A DNA stretch of 23,661 nt from GWB1-37-8 sp964646925 (GTDB taxonomy: Bacteria; Patescibacteriota; Microgenomatia; Levybacterales; UBA12049). The notes below the pieces were generated by a model. That model did no database searches. It saw only the letters and a list, made by a program, of their open reading frames with translations, and was not told the origin of the DNA. The stretch is taken from positions 1 to 23,661 of the forward strand of contig CAZYIC010000013.1 in the NCBI GenBank assembly GCA_964646925.1, given 5' to 3'. Made by a program: the position numbers and the translations under genes. This document shows positions 13,791-21,468 of the stretch, piece after piece; position 1 is the first letter of the stretch, and the number at the start of each line of letters is the position of its first letter.

Positions 13791-15971
13791 ATGGAATTAG
13801 TTATTGTTGAAAGTCCTACGAAAGCAAGGACGATTGGGAAGTTTTTGGGATCTGATTATGTTATCAAAGCCTCGATGGGACATGTTGTGGATTTGCCAAA
13901 AAGCAAAATTGGAATTGATTTTAAGCACGATTTTGCCCCTTTGTATGAGATAGTTAATGATAAAAAACAAATTATTTCAGAGCTTAAATCATTGGCAAAG
14001 TCTGCAGAACGAATTATTCTGGCGACTGATCCGGACAGAGAAGGGGAGGCAATCGCTTCGCATGTCGCCGATATGCTGAAGGGTACCACGGGGCAAACGG
14101 GTACCACAGGTATCACAGGGAAAAATTCTCCTCGTGGTACTCGTGATACTCTTAATACCCGTGATACTTTTAAGCGGATAGTGTTTCATGAAATTACCAA
14201 AGAGGCGATTGAAGAGGCTTTGAAAAGTCCACGAAATATAGACAAGAATTTAGTTGATGCGCAGACAGCAAGAAGGGTTTTAGATAGGCTTGTTGGATAC
14301 AAATTATCTCCTCTTCTTTGGAAAAAAGTTCGTAGAGGCCTGTCAGCAGGACGGGTGCAAAGTGTCGCATTGCGTTTAATTGTTGAAAGAGAAAGAGAGA
14401 TTGGGAAATTTGAAAAGGAAAAGTATTGGACCATTGCTGCAATGTTAACAAAAGAGACAGAGGATACAAAAGAGACAAATGTAGTCGAATTCGAGTTAAT
14501 CGAAATTAATGGGGACCTGCCCGCCATGCCAGACGGCAAGTCGTGGCAGGCGGGAAAGATTGAGCTGCAAAGAACTTTTGAGCTTTACGATGGGAATTAC
14601 AAGGTAACAAAAACTACTATTGATTCATATGAAAAAGCAAAACAAATAGTTGCAGATTTAAAGACAAAAAATTTTGTCGTTTCAGATGTTTTGCAAAAAG
14701 CAACAAAAAGAAGTCCTGCATCTCCTTATACAACTTCTACTCTCCAACAAGATGCAGCCCGAAGGCTCGGAATAAATGGAAAAAGAACCATGAGCCTTGC
14801 GCAGAAATTATACGAGGAAGGCTATATTACTTATCACAGAACAGACTCTGTAATGATCGGGCAAGCTGCGATGTTTGGAATTATCAATTTTGTCAAAAAA
14901 GAGTATGGAGAAAAATATGTTCCGCAAAAACCCCGATTCTATTCTACAAAACAGAAATTAGCCCAGGAAGCGCACGAGGCGATAAGGCCGACTTCGGTCG
15001 GTCAAGGATTAATGATTAAGGATAAAGTATTAAGTATCGTGGGGCAACAGGGGTGGAAATTATATGATTTGATTTGGAAAAGAGCAGTTGCGTCTCAAAT
15101 GTCAGACGCGGTAATCGAGTCTACGACCGTATTCGTAGACTCTCAAATTAAAAATGAAGAATTAAAAATGAAAAATGAAGGAAGTGTTTATGGGTTAAAA
15201 GCAAATGGGTCGGTTCTAGTTTTTGATGGGTTTTTGAAAGTTAATTCCTCTGGTCTTGGTGATAACAGACTTCCGCATTTTTCTGCAAAGCAGAATTTAA
15301 ATTTAGTTGATGTTTTACAAAAAGAACATGAAACATTGCCTCCTCCTCGCTACAATGATGCTAGCATTATCAAAACTTTGGAAGAAAAAGGAATTGGCAG
15401 GCCTTCAACTTACGCAACTATCATCTCAACCATCGAGTCTCGTCAGTACATTGACCGTCAGGAAGGTAAGTTTTTCCCAACCGCGATTGGAATTGCCGTG
15501 AATGACTTTTTGGTCAAAAACTTTTCCGATATTGACGATATTCCATTTACTGCTTCAATGGAAGATAGTCTTGACGAAATTGCGAATGGACAAAGAAAAT
15601 GGGCGCCGATGATGAAAGATTTTTACACGCCATTTGAGAAAAAATTAACAGAAGTTGAGGGGGCAGATAGAGTAGCGATCGCAGTTGAGGAGACTGACGA
15701 GAAATGTTCTCAATGCGGAAAGGGGAATTTGATAATTAGAACGGGACGATTTGGTAAATTTCTGTCCTGCTCAACTTTTCCTGCATGTAAATTTACCAAG
15801 GCATTTGTTGAAAAAACTGACATCAAATGTCCCAAAGATGGAGGAGATGTTGTGGTCAAAAAAACCCGTAAAGGCCGAAGATTCTACGGTTGCTCCAATT
15901 ACCCCGCCTGTACATTTGCGGCGTGGAAGGTTGAGGATATAAAAAAAGAACAACCTGCTCAAAAAGTTTAA
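13791..15971 (+). CDS. topA: DNA topoisomerase I
   Basis: Type IA topoisomerase that relaxes negative supercoils. TOPRIM domain (VIVESPTKARTIGKFLG at the N-terminus, DPDREGEAIASH), catalytic tyrosine Y348 in GYITYHRTDS, and two C-terminal four-Cys zinc ribbons (CSQCG...CSTFPAC; CPKDGG...CSNYPAC). 726 aa. At least four repeat-derived in-frame blocks interrupt loops: a 9-bp-unit array after the TOPRIM helix (14081-14168), a palindrome (14520-14554), a hairpin (15117-15142) and a heptad tract (15147-15181). A fragment resembling its own C-terminal end follows the stop (16007-16072), suggesting the 3' end has been rearranged. Confidence 0.97.
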   Translation: MELVIVESPTKARTIGKFLGSDYVIKASMGHVVDLPKSKIGIDFKHDFAPLYEIVNDKKQIISELKSLAKSAERIILATDPDREGEAIASHVADMLKGTTGQTGTTGITGKNSPRGTRDTLNTRDTFKRIVFHEITKEAIEEALKSPRNIDKNLVDAQTARRVLDRLVGYKLSPLLWKKVRRGLSAGRVQSVALRLIVEREREIGKFEKEKYWTIAAMLTKETEDTKETNVVEFELIEINGDLPAMPDGKSWQAGKIELQRTFELYDGNYKVTKTTIDSYEKAKQIVADLKTKNFVVSDVLQKATKRSPASPYTTSTLQQDAARRLGINGKRTMSLAQKLYEEGYITYHRTDSVMIGQAAMFGIINFVKKEYGEKYVPQKPRFYSTKQKLAQEAHEAIRPTSVGQGLMIKDKVLSIVGQQGWKLYDLIWKRAVASQMSDAVIESTTVFVDSQIKNEELKMKNEGSVYGLKANGSVLVFDGFLKVNSSGLGDNRLPHFSAKQNLNLVDVLQKEHETLPPPRYNDASIIKTLEEKGIGRPSTYATIISTIESRQYIDRQEGKFFPTAIGIAVNDFLVKNFSDIDDIPFTASMEDSLDEIANGQRKWAPMMKDFYTPFEKKLTEVEGADRVAIAVEETDEKCSQCGKGNLIIRTGRFGKFLSCSTFPACKFTKAFVEKTDIKCPKDGGDVVVKKTRKGRRFYGCSNYPACTFAAWKVEDIKKEQPAQKV
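14081..14168. repeat. Inverted 9-bp-unit arrays in topA
   Basis: Four GGGTACCAC-type 9-mers (14081-14116), a short spacer, then four CGTGATACT-type 9-mers (14133-14168), roughly inverted to the first block. They are translated as tripeptide repeats (TTG, QTG; RDT, LNT) between the TOPRIM DPDRE region and the RIVFHEITKEAI strand. Confidence 0.75.
14520..14554. repeat. GC-rich palindrome translated in topA
   Basis: CCCGCC-A-TGCCA pairs with TGGCA-GGCGGG (11 bp, one bulge). In-frame product DLPAMPDGKSWQAGK. Confidence 0.65.
15117..15181. repeat. Hairpin plus heptad tract in topA
   Basis: A perfect 10-bp hairpin GAGTCTACGA / TCGTAGACTC (15117-15142) is followed at once by five exact heptads (15147-15181; ATTAAAA, ATGAAGA and variants). 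Together they encode about 20 extra residues. Confidence 0.7.
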
Positions 15972-15977
15972 ATAGGT

Positions 15978-16004
15978 GCCTGAACGAAGTTCTGGCGGGC
16001 AGGC
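15978..16004. repeat. Short palindromic element after topA
   Basis: GCCTG ... CAGGC ends with GAACGAAGTTC inside, GC-rich. It separates the topA stop from the duplicated 3' fragment. Confidence 0.5.
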
Positions 16005-16006
16005 CT

Positions 16007-16072
16007 AAATGTGACTTTGCTGCATGGAAATTAGAGGATATTAAAAGTTCTTCAATAAATCCGCAGGTGTAA
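16007..16072 (+). pseudogene. Vestigial topA 3' end (zinc-ribbon fragment)
   Basis: 21 codons and a TAA read KCDFAAWKLEDIK followed by a short tail, closely matching the end of TopA just upstream (CTFAAWKVEDIK). The frame differs from that of topA. It has no start codon or promoter. Either the ancestral protein had another zinc ribbon ending here and a repeat insertion cut it off, or the 3' end was duplicated. Confidence 0.7.
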
Positions 16073-16107
16073 CTACAAACTCACCCCAAGGGTGTTATCT
16101 CAAGAGA

Positions 16108-16551
16108 TTAAAAGATCTTTGCCAGAGTTACTATTGCTATTAAAATTACAACTTGAGTAATAATTCCCCAAGGCTTGTCTAATTCTTTATTGGTTTTCTT
16201 TCCAAAATCATAAGCCCATTTGAATTGTTTGATGCCGAAAAAATAGTATGGAGCCATAAGCCAGTCAAATGATTGGGCTGCAATTATCATTATGAATGCA
16301 TACAGGAGATTGGTCTGAGGGAAAAAGAAAGAGATTAAAAAATATGAGAGTGCAAAACTTGTAATTACATCCAATGCCGCCTGGATGCGCATTTGCCTTC
16401 TGGTTTTAAAATGCCTGTTGGTTCCAACATCCCAATGGGGGACTAAATCTGCGGCAATATGGGAAACAAATGCTAAGGGAATTGCCAAGCCCGGATTTCC
16501 GATTTTGGCTGCAATAACAGTACCTATAACCGCATGCGCTGTTGCTGTCAT
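16108..16551 (-). CDS. YdjM-like membrane-bound hydrolase homologue
   Basis: 147 aa with three to four membrane helices. The N-terminal TATAHAVIGTVIAAK and SHIAADLVPHWD motifs match the YdjM/LexA-regulated inner-membrane family (predicted metal-dependent hydrolases), with histidines at the membrane face. Substrate unknown. TATAAT on the minus strand ends 7 bp before the ATG, giving a near-leaderless transcript. Transcribed divergently from the 16641 gene. Confidence 0.7.
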   Translation of the reverse strand: MTATAHAVIGTVIAAKIGNPGLAIPLAFVSHIAADLVPHWDVGTNRHFKTRRQMRIQAALDVITSFALSYFLISFFFPQTNLLYAFIMIIAAQSFDWLMAPYYFFGIKQFKWAYDFGKKTNKELDKPWGIITQVVILIAIVTLAKIF

Positions 16552-16558
16552 GGTTTTT

Positions 16559-16589
16559 ATTATAGATCATTGCTTGCAGGAGTTGTCAA
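16559..16589 (-). promoter_or_regulatory. Promoter of the YdjM-like gene
   Basis: TTGACA (complement of 16584-16589), 19-bp spacer, TATAAT (complement of 16559-16564). The spacer is a little long, but both boxes are perfect and the ATG lies 7 bp downstream. Confidence 0.55.
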
Positions 16590-16604
16590 ATTTACTCTTA
16601 CCCC

Positions 16605-16633
16605 TTGACATTTTACGCAAAAGTATATAACAA
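16605..16633 (+). promoter_or_regulatory. Promoter of the 16641 gene
   Basis: TTGACA (16605-16610) followed by an AT-rich -10 region (TATAAC at 16626 with a 15-bp spacer, or TAACAA at 16628 with 17). The GTG start at 16641 lies about 8-9 bp beyond. Confidence 0.5.
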
Positions 16634-16640
16634 TGATTAT

Positions 16641-17699
16641 GTGGGTAAAATAGTAGGAACTTTTGTTAAAGCAGCTTTTGTCTTATTACTTTTTTTTCCT
16701 TTTTCTTCAGGAGTTGTTTCTGCTCATCATCAGTCACAGGTTTTGGGTGATACAACAGCTATAATCACGGAGCCTTCCATCCCTCCGACCAATGAAGGTC
16801 CGGGATTGATACTTCCCGACAGTCCGCTTTTCTTTCTGGACAGAATAAAACAGAATGTTAGGCTTTTCTTGGCTTTCAGCCCGGAAGACAAAGTAAAAAT
16901 CCATGCGGCAGTTGCAGGCGAAAGACTGGCAGAATTACAGTTGATGTTGCTTAAAAATAACGTAAGCGCGGTAAGAACCTCTTTGCAGGGAGTATCGGAC
17001 AATCTGAAAAGAGCATCGGATGATCTTGACACAGCCAAACTTACCGGCCGAAATATAAGCTTGCTGGCAAAGTCAATAAATGACTCGATTAAAGACAAGC
17101 GGGAAAAACTTTCTATTCTGGAGAAACAAGCGAATGGGGAACTTAAAAAACAGGTTCAGGCCACAAAAGAAGCCTTAAAAGTAACTAAAGTAGAAGTTGA
17201 AGATCATTTGTCAGCGGATTTATTGGAAAGTGAAATGGAAGATGATCTAAATCAGGAAGTTGAAGATAGGGTAGATGAGGCAAGTTCTTCGGCAAAGGGA
17301 TTAACTCATGCGGTAGATGTTTTGACAAGACTCGCAAGTCAAGCCGCGCAAAAGGATCAAGCTCATCGTGAGGAAGCTCTGTTGCGTGCGATTGAAGTAA
17401 AAAATGAGACATTGAGAAAACAGCAGGAAAAACTTTTGGAAAAACAGAAAGAAAAACAGAAGAATATCTTGAAACTGCATGAAAAAGCAACGCAGGAAGC
17501 GAAAAAATCAGCAAATAGCGCATTGGAAGCAGCACAAAATTTTAGAGAAGCTCAGAAGAAAATAACAGAAATAAAGACAACATCCAGTTCCGGATCCGGA
17601 AGTTCTATCTCGGAGAATTCGGGAAGTTCAGGTTCGGGGATCTCCGGTAGTTCAGGCACGTCAGGTAGCGGAGAGAGTGGCGCAAGCGGCAAAGACTAA
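16641..17699 (+). CDS. Secreted DUF5667-like coiled-coil protein
   Basis: 352 aa from the GTG at 16641. This start is chosen because the in-frame TTG further up is the -35 box and because it gives a clean signal peptide (MGKIVGTFVKAAFVLLL, cleavage near VSA). After it comes a DUF5667-like motif (LPDSPLFFLDRIKQNVRL ... FSPEDKVKIHAAVAGERLAEL). About 200 residues of charged coiled coil follow, and then a Ser/Gly-rich tail. It is probably exported and perhaps cell-surface. Function unknown. A relative lies at 21558. Confidence 0.75.
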   Translation: MGKIVGTFVKAAFVLLLFFPFSSGVVSAHHQSQVLGDTTAIITEPSIPPTNEGPGLILPDSPLFFLDRIKQNVRLFLAFSPEDKVKIHAAVAGERLAELQLMLLKNNVSAVRTSLQGVSDNLKRASDDLDTAKLTGRNISLLAKSINDSIKDKREKLSILEKQANGELKKQVQATKEALKVTKVEVEDHLSADLLESEMEDDLNQEVEDRVDEASSSAKGLTHAVDVLTRLASQAAQKDQAHREEALLRAIEVKNETLRKQQEKLLEKQKEKQKNILKLHEKATQEAKKSANSALEAAQNFREAQKKITEIKTTSSSGSGSSISENSGSSGSGISGSSGTSGSGESGASGKD

Positions 17700-17729
17700 A
17701 ATGTCCTCGGTTTGTTGTATAATACCTCA

Positions 17730-18272
17730 ATGATAAAACTTGGCGCGGCGCAGTTGCGGACAACTAAATCTACGGAAAAAGAAATTAAAAAAATTAAAAA
17801 AAATCCGATTTATATTATTCTGGACAATGTGATGGACACTTATAATATCGGATCAATTTTTAGATTGGCGGATGCGGTGGCCGCAAAACGGATTTTGCTG
17901 TGTGGCGAAACCGAGACGCCACCTCATACCAGAATAAAGAAAGCATCAATTAATACTACCGAGTGGGTTGAGTGGGAGCATTTTGATACAGCAAAATCCG
18001 CAATTAAAAATTTAAAATTAAAAATTAAAAATTTGCGGGTGGTTGCAATTGAACAAGACGCAAGGAGTGTGTCGTATAATAAAGCGGATTATTCTTTTCC
18101 AATTGCTCTGGTAGTAGGTCACGAAACTCATGGTGTTTCAAAATCTGCTTTGCAGATGTGCGACCAAATCGTGGAAATCCCAATGTGGGGAGTAAATAAA
18201 AGCTTAAATGTTGTAGTAAGTCTGGGAATTGTTTTATTTCAGGCAATGAAGGTAAGTGATCAGCAGGGTTGA
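17730..18272 (+). CDS. SpoU/TrmH-family RNA 2'-O-methyltransferase
   Basis: 180 aa, SPOUT knot methylase. Motif 1 DNVMDTYNIGSIFRLADA, motif 2 ALVVGHETHGVS, motif 3 EIPMWGVNKSLNVVVSLG, all in order. It lacks the N-terminal RNA-binding extension of RlmB, so the target (tRNA or rRNA) is open. The ATG at 17730 is used because TATAAT (17718-17723) lies 6 bp before it; an earlier TTG would overlap the promoter. A heptad tract (18003-18037) is translated between motifs 1 and 2. Confidence 0.92.
   Translation: MIKLGAAQLRTTKSTEKEIKKIKKNPIYIILDNVMDTYNIGSIFRLADAVAAKRILLCGETETPPHTRIKKASINTTEWVEWEHFDTAKSAIKNLKLKIKNLRVVAIEQDARSVSYNKADYSFPIALVVGHETHGVSKSALQMCDQIVEIPMWGVNKSLNVVVSLGIVLFQAMKVSDQQG
18003..18037. 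repeat. 7-bp-periodic tract in the SpoU methylase gene
   Basis: Five heptads of the ATTAAAA/ATTTAAA type, translated as a Lys/Leu/Asn-rich helix. Confidence 0.65.
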
Positions 18273-18347
18273 ATGACAAAATTAATTTGATAAAACAATC
18301 TTTTAAAAAGTGATAAGATATAATACATATCAAATAATAAGTTGAGT

Positions 18348-19538
18348 ATGGCAGAGTTTTCAGAACTAATCAGAAACGAGGCTCCCGCTATTTCCGAACA
18401 AGAAAGAGTTAGAATATCAGACATATTATCACAAACAGATAAAGGTACGGATGGAGTACCTGTCGTCAAAGAAGATTTAGATTTTTTACTGGAGCATTTT
18501 GGTCCAAGCTTTAGACTTAAGTCCCCAGATCCTTTTTTCCCTGGGCAGGTGCCATATATAAGTAGAAGAATTTCTAATGAAATATTCAAACATGGTGACG
18601 AGGATCAAAAGAAAAAAGCCAAAGAAATTGTAAGCGGTCTCTGTGCAGAACAGGAGCCCGCAGTAAAAAGTGGTGCTTACTACGCCTTGATTGGGGTAAA
18701 ATTGGACGAGATTAGAGATATAGTTGCAAAACAATTATCAGATATGAATCTTGATCCAGAAAGTTTATTTAGTGTTTGGTCAAGACAAGGCAAGGCCTTT
18801 TCTGGGTCTGAATTGCGTAGTCTTTGGAACTTGTTGGATATGGAAAGGGAAAGACCAGGAATAGGTAAAGTCCTGCAATCCGAATTTGGAATTAACAATT
18901 TCAATAGATATCCTACAGAGGTGCTTATACGGCAATACGATCAGAGGAACTTTAAAGATAGGAATACTCCATTCGGGATTTGCATGTTCCCTAAAGATGA
19001 TTATAATGGTGTTTTTACAGGAGCACTTGGACAGATGCTAAAACGAGCGATAGGAAGAACTGAAGGTAAATGCGTTTTTAGGATTTGGGAGGTGGGAAGT
19101 GCCCTTGAATTGGTAGAAATACTTAATAGATCAAGAAAAAAATATGATCGCGCTTCTTTTATGGTGATAGCTGGGCATGGGGAGGAAAACTTAATAGAAT
19201 TTTCGGAAACGGATCCTAGATCTAAAGGACGATTAAGGCAAGATCAAGTAGCTCGGAAAGGAGCTGAAGCAATGAAGCAGGCTTTCATAGATAATCCTAC
19301 GGTTATTTTGAGTTCGTGTAGTACAGGTGCGCTTGGAGGAATTGGAGAAGCAATATCTAAAATAGGATGTAGGGTTATAGCTCCTGATGTGCCTATCGAA
19401 TCTATTATTAATCTTAATATCACCATTGAAAACGGGTTAGTAAAGTCTATAAAACCTATTTTTAGTAGTGAAGAAGAGGATAAATTTGCGATTAATACTT
19501 ATCAATCAGGTGTAATCGAGAGTGGAGATGATGCATAG
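18348..19538 (+). CDS. Predicted clan CD (caspase/CHAT-like) cysteine protease-fold protein
   Basis: 396 aa. The N-terminal ~190 residues are helical and unrecognised. The C-terminal part has the layout of caspase-like proteases: a hydrophobic strand ending in a histidine (FMVIAGHGEENL, H277), then another strand ending in a cysteine (TVILSSCSTGALGGIGEAI, C324), about 47 residues later. That matches the GHG ... SxCxTG pattern of CHAT/gingipain/C80-type enzymes. No signal peptide, so presumably cytoplasmic. TATAAT at 18319-18324 lies upstream; the ATG at 18348 is preferred to a TTG two codons earlier. The target and whether it is active are unknown. Confidence 0.65.
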   Translation: MAEFSELIRNEAPAISEQERVRISDILSQTDKGTDGVPVVKEDLDFLLEHFGPSFRLKSPDPFFPGQVPYISRRISNEIFKHGDEDQKKKAKEIVSGLCAEQEPAVKSGAYYALIGVKLDEIRDIVAKQLSDMNLDPESLFSVWSRQGKAFSGSELRSLWNLLDMERERPGIGKVLQSEFGINNFNRYPTEVLIRQYDQRNFKDRNTPFGICMFPKDDYNGVFTGALGQMLKRAIGRTEGKCVFRIWEVGSALELVEILNRSRKKYDRASFMVIAGHGEENLIEFSETDPRSKGRLRQDQVARKGAEAMKQAFIDNPTVILSSCSTGALGGIGEAISKIGCRVIAPDVPIESIINLNITIENGLVKSIKPIFSSEEEDKFAINTYQSGVIESGDDA

Positions 19539-19656
19539 GTTAGCTTTTGTCATTTCCTTTGGGGAGTGACAATTGGGGACGGTCCTCAGAAGCATTGACA
19601 AATCAATCCAAAATGAAATACTTTGGGTCTAGCTTAAAGTGTACAAAGTTTACATA
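19539..19656. other. Intergenic region with TGACAATTGGGGACGG motif
   Basis: Contains GGGGAGTGACAATTGGGG and GGGGACGGTCCTC, which recall the terminal motifs often seen around REP/RAYT (IS200-like) elements. No transposase is present and the resemblance is from memory only. Confidence 0.25.
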
Positions 19657-19685
19657 TTGACAAAGTTGACACTTTCTGTTAGAGT
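19657..19685 (+). promoter_or_regulatory. Promoter of the Phd/PIN module
   Basis: TTGACA (19657-19662), 17-bp spacer, TAGAGT (19680-19685), 9 bp before the ATG. A second TTGACA overlaps at 19666. The repeated GTACAAAGTTTACA/CAAAGTTGACA bases upstream could be an operator for the antitoxin. Confidence 0.5.
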
Positions 19686-19694
19686 AGTTAGCGT

Positions 19695-19952
19695 ATGACT
19701 CAAGTAATTAGTATTAAAGATACCAGAAATAATCTTGCCGACATTGTTTCAAGGGTTGAAATGACAGGTCAGGAGGTAATTATTACTAAATTCGGCAAGC
19801 CCCGCGCAATGCTTGTTCCTGTTTCCAATGCTAAATCCGGGGTAGGCGCATTTGATGAAGTATTTGGTCTTTGGAAAGATAGGAAAGATATAAAAAATAC
19901 TGCTCAATGGGTGAGGAATCTCAGGCGTAAAATATCTCTTAGGCAAAGATGA
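19695..19952 (+). CDS. Phd/YefM-family antitoxin
   Basis: 85 aa. N-terminal Phd/YefM fold: VISIKDTRNNLADIVSRVEMTGQEVIITKFGKPRAML in outline (SIKDTRNNL and ITKFGKPRAMLVP are the telling parts), then a basic tail that contacts the toxin. It overlaps the PIN toxin by 4 bp. Family members bind their own promoter as dimers and are de-repressed when the toxin is in excess. Confidence 0.88.
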   Translation: MTQVISIKDTRNNLADIVSRVEMTGQEVIITKFGKPRAMLVPVSNAKSGVGAFDEVFGLWKDRKDIKNTAQWVRNLRRKISLRQR

Positions 19953-20338
19953 ATCAATATCTTGTAGATACAACGGTACTTGTAGAAGTTTTAAAGAGAA
20001 ATTTCAGGGCCAAAAAATTTCTTGAGGATCTTCCCGAGATATCATCTGTAACATTTATTGAGCTAATTCAAGGTTGTTATAGCAAGCGGGAGCTTGCGAT
20101 CGTAGAAAAAATCTGCGAGCCACTTACTCAGATAAGAATAGACAGAGAGATTTCAGATTTTGCAATCAAACTTCTAAGAAACTATCATTTATCTCATGGA
20201 CTTATATTTTTTGATGCGTTAATCGCAGCGGCCTGTATTTTGAGGGAAAAGATTTTGGTAACTGAGAATATAAAGGACTTCAAATTTATCACCAATCTTC
20301 AATTAATCTCCCAAAAGAAAGCCTTTGCATCAATCTAA
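19949..20338 (+). CDS. vapC: PIN-domain toxin (VapC family)
   Basis: 129 aa. Acidic PIN residues: D7 in LVDTTVLVEVL, E38 in TFIELIQG, D89 in FFDALIAAA, and TENIKDF with D110. Predicted RNase toxin paired with the Phd-type antitoxin (ATGA overlap). It is the third PIN module in this window, each with a different antitoxin family (AbrB, RHH, Phd). Confidence 0.9.
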   Translation: MNQYLVDTTVLVEVLKRNFRAKKFLEDLPEISSVTFIELIQGCYSKRELAIVEKICEPLTQIRIDREISDFAIKLLRNYHLSHGLIFFDALIAAACILREKILVTENIKDFKFITNLQLISQKKAFASI

Positions 20339-20370
20339 TTTAAGTTCAATATTTTTAGTATAATATTTTC

Positions 20371-21294
20371 ATGGAAGCGTTTGGGGTTAAGAAAAACGGA
20401 AAAAGCTTGGACTATAGAGTTGGACAACAGCTTGATTTAGATCGCGTTAAAGAGTTTTTTAGCCAAATATACACTGTCAACAAATTGTGGCAGGAAAAGA
20501 GGCATATAGCATTGTTTGTCAAGAAAGATGGAGAAGAATTTTTTCTAAAGTTATCGACCACGGAAGGAATTAGCGTTCGAAGTGAAACGGAAAAAGTTTG
20601 GAATGATGAATTTAATAAATACTCTAGCTCTGACAATTTTCTAGTCCCCAAAAATGTAGCAGATGGGCATTATAATAGTCTTTATTATCTCGTTATGGAT
20701 AGATTTGACGGACCTTTTTTGTGCGATGTGGAAGGAGAAACTAATTTAATTGAACCAAATATTAATAATATAATTTCTTTTTCCGAATATATTCAAAGTT
20801 TGCCTCTTAATATTCCGATAAATGATGCAATTCAGAATTCCGATCATCAAGAATGGTTTAGATTAAAAACAAAATCCTGGTTAGATTCTGTTGCGAAAGA
20901 AGTTTCGCGAAAGTATGGCTTAAAAGCCCTTTGGAATATTGTCGTTGAAGGATCTAAAAACCTTGCTGAAAAACCAAGACATGGAGACTTTACTCCCTGG
21001 CATATTATGGTTTTGGGAGATAAGTTGGGATTAATTGACGGCGAGCATGCTCATTCGCATGGAGTTGAGAATTATGACATTTGCTATTTTATTCAAAGAG
21101 TTTACTCAGTTTTAGGAATGCCTGATTTAGCGATGAAATTATTTCAAGAGCTTTTAAATAAAGGATATGATGGGGAAAAATTGCAGACAGTTTTGGCGTC
21201 CCGAGCCATAGGCGGATTTCTTGATCAATCGTTTAATGCGCTTCCAAACTATAAAGTTGAAAGTGATTTTAAAGATTGGATTTTAAGTCTGTAA
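20371..21294 (+). CDS. Aminoglycoside phosphotransferase-fold kinase
   Basis: 307 aa with the APH/choline-kinase-like fold: an N-lobe beta region (IALFVKKDGEEFFLKLS), a hinge (YYLVMDRFDGPF), the catalytic loop HGDFTPWH (H204, D206) and the metal-binding IDGEHA (D223). The usual Asn of the HxDxxxxN loop is His211. Substrate unknown; in this family it could be a small sugar, choline-like compound or amino sugar, and no resistance role can be claimed. TATAAT (20359-20364) lies 6 bp before the ATG, so leaderless. It is transcribed separately from the upstream TA pair. Confidence 0.75.
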   Translation: MEAFGVKKNGKSLDYRVGQQLDLDRVKEFFSQIYTVNKLWQEKRHIALFVKKDGEEFFLKLSTTEGISVRSETEKVWNDEFNKYSSSDNFLVPKNVADGHYNSLYYLVMDRFDGPFLCDVEGETNLIEPNINNIISFSEYIQSLPLNIPINDAIQNSDHQEWFRLKTKSWLDSVAKEVSRKYGLKALWNIVVEGSKNLAEKPRHGDFTPWHIMVLGDKLGLIDGEHAHSHGVENYDICYFIQRVYSVLGMPDLAMKLFQELLNKGYDGEKLQTVLASRAIGGFLDQSFNALPNYKVESDFKDWILSL

Positions 21295-21468
21295 GTGAAG
21301 GTGTCAAGCTAGTCCACCTCGAAGGTGGGTAGTAAAGGTGGGTATTGAAGCCCGCATTGCCTCATAGCTATGATAGGTGATAGTAGGAACGGTTTAAAAG
21401 GAGATCTAAAAAGTATGCTTAGTTTGGATTGTTAGGACAAGAAAACTGAGGGCCATCCCCAAGTCGCT
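21295..21468. other. Structured-looking non-coding region
   Basis: No ORF of note. The sequence is purine-rich and less AT-rich than other gaps, with hairpins CCACCTCGAAGGTGG, GGGTATTGAAGCCC and the palindrome CATAGCTATG, and a GAAGCCCG motif. It could be a structured RNA or a remnant of a group II intron-like element. I cannot assign a family. Confidence 0.3.
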
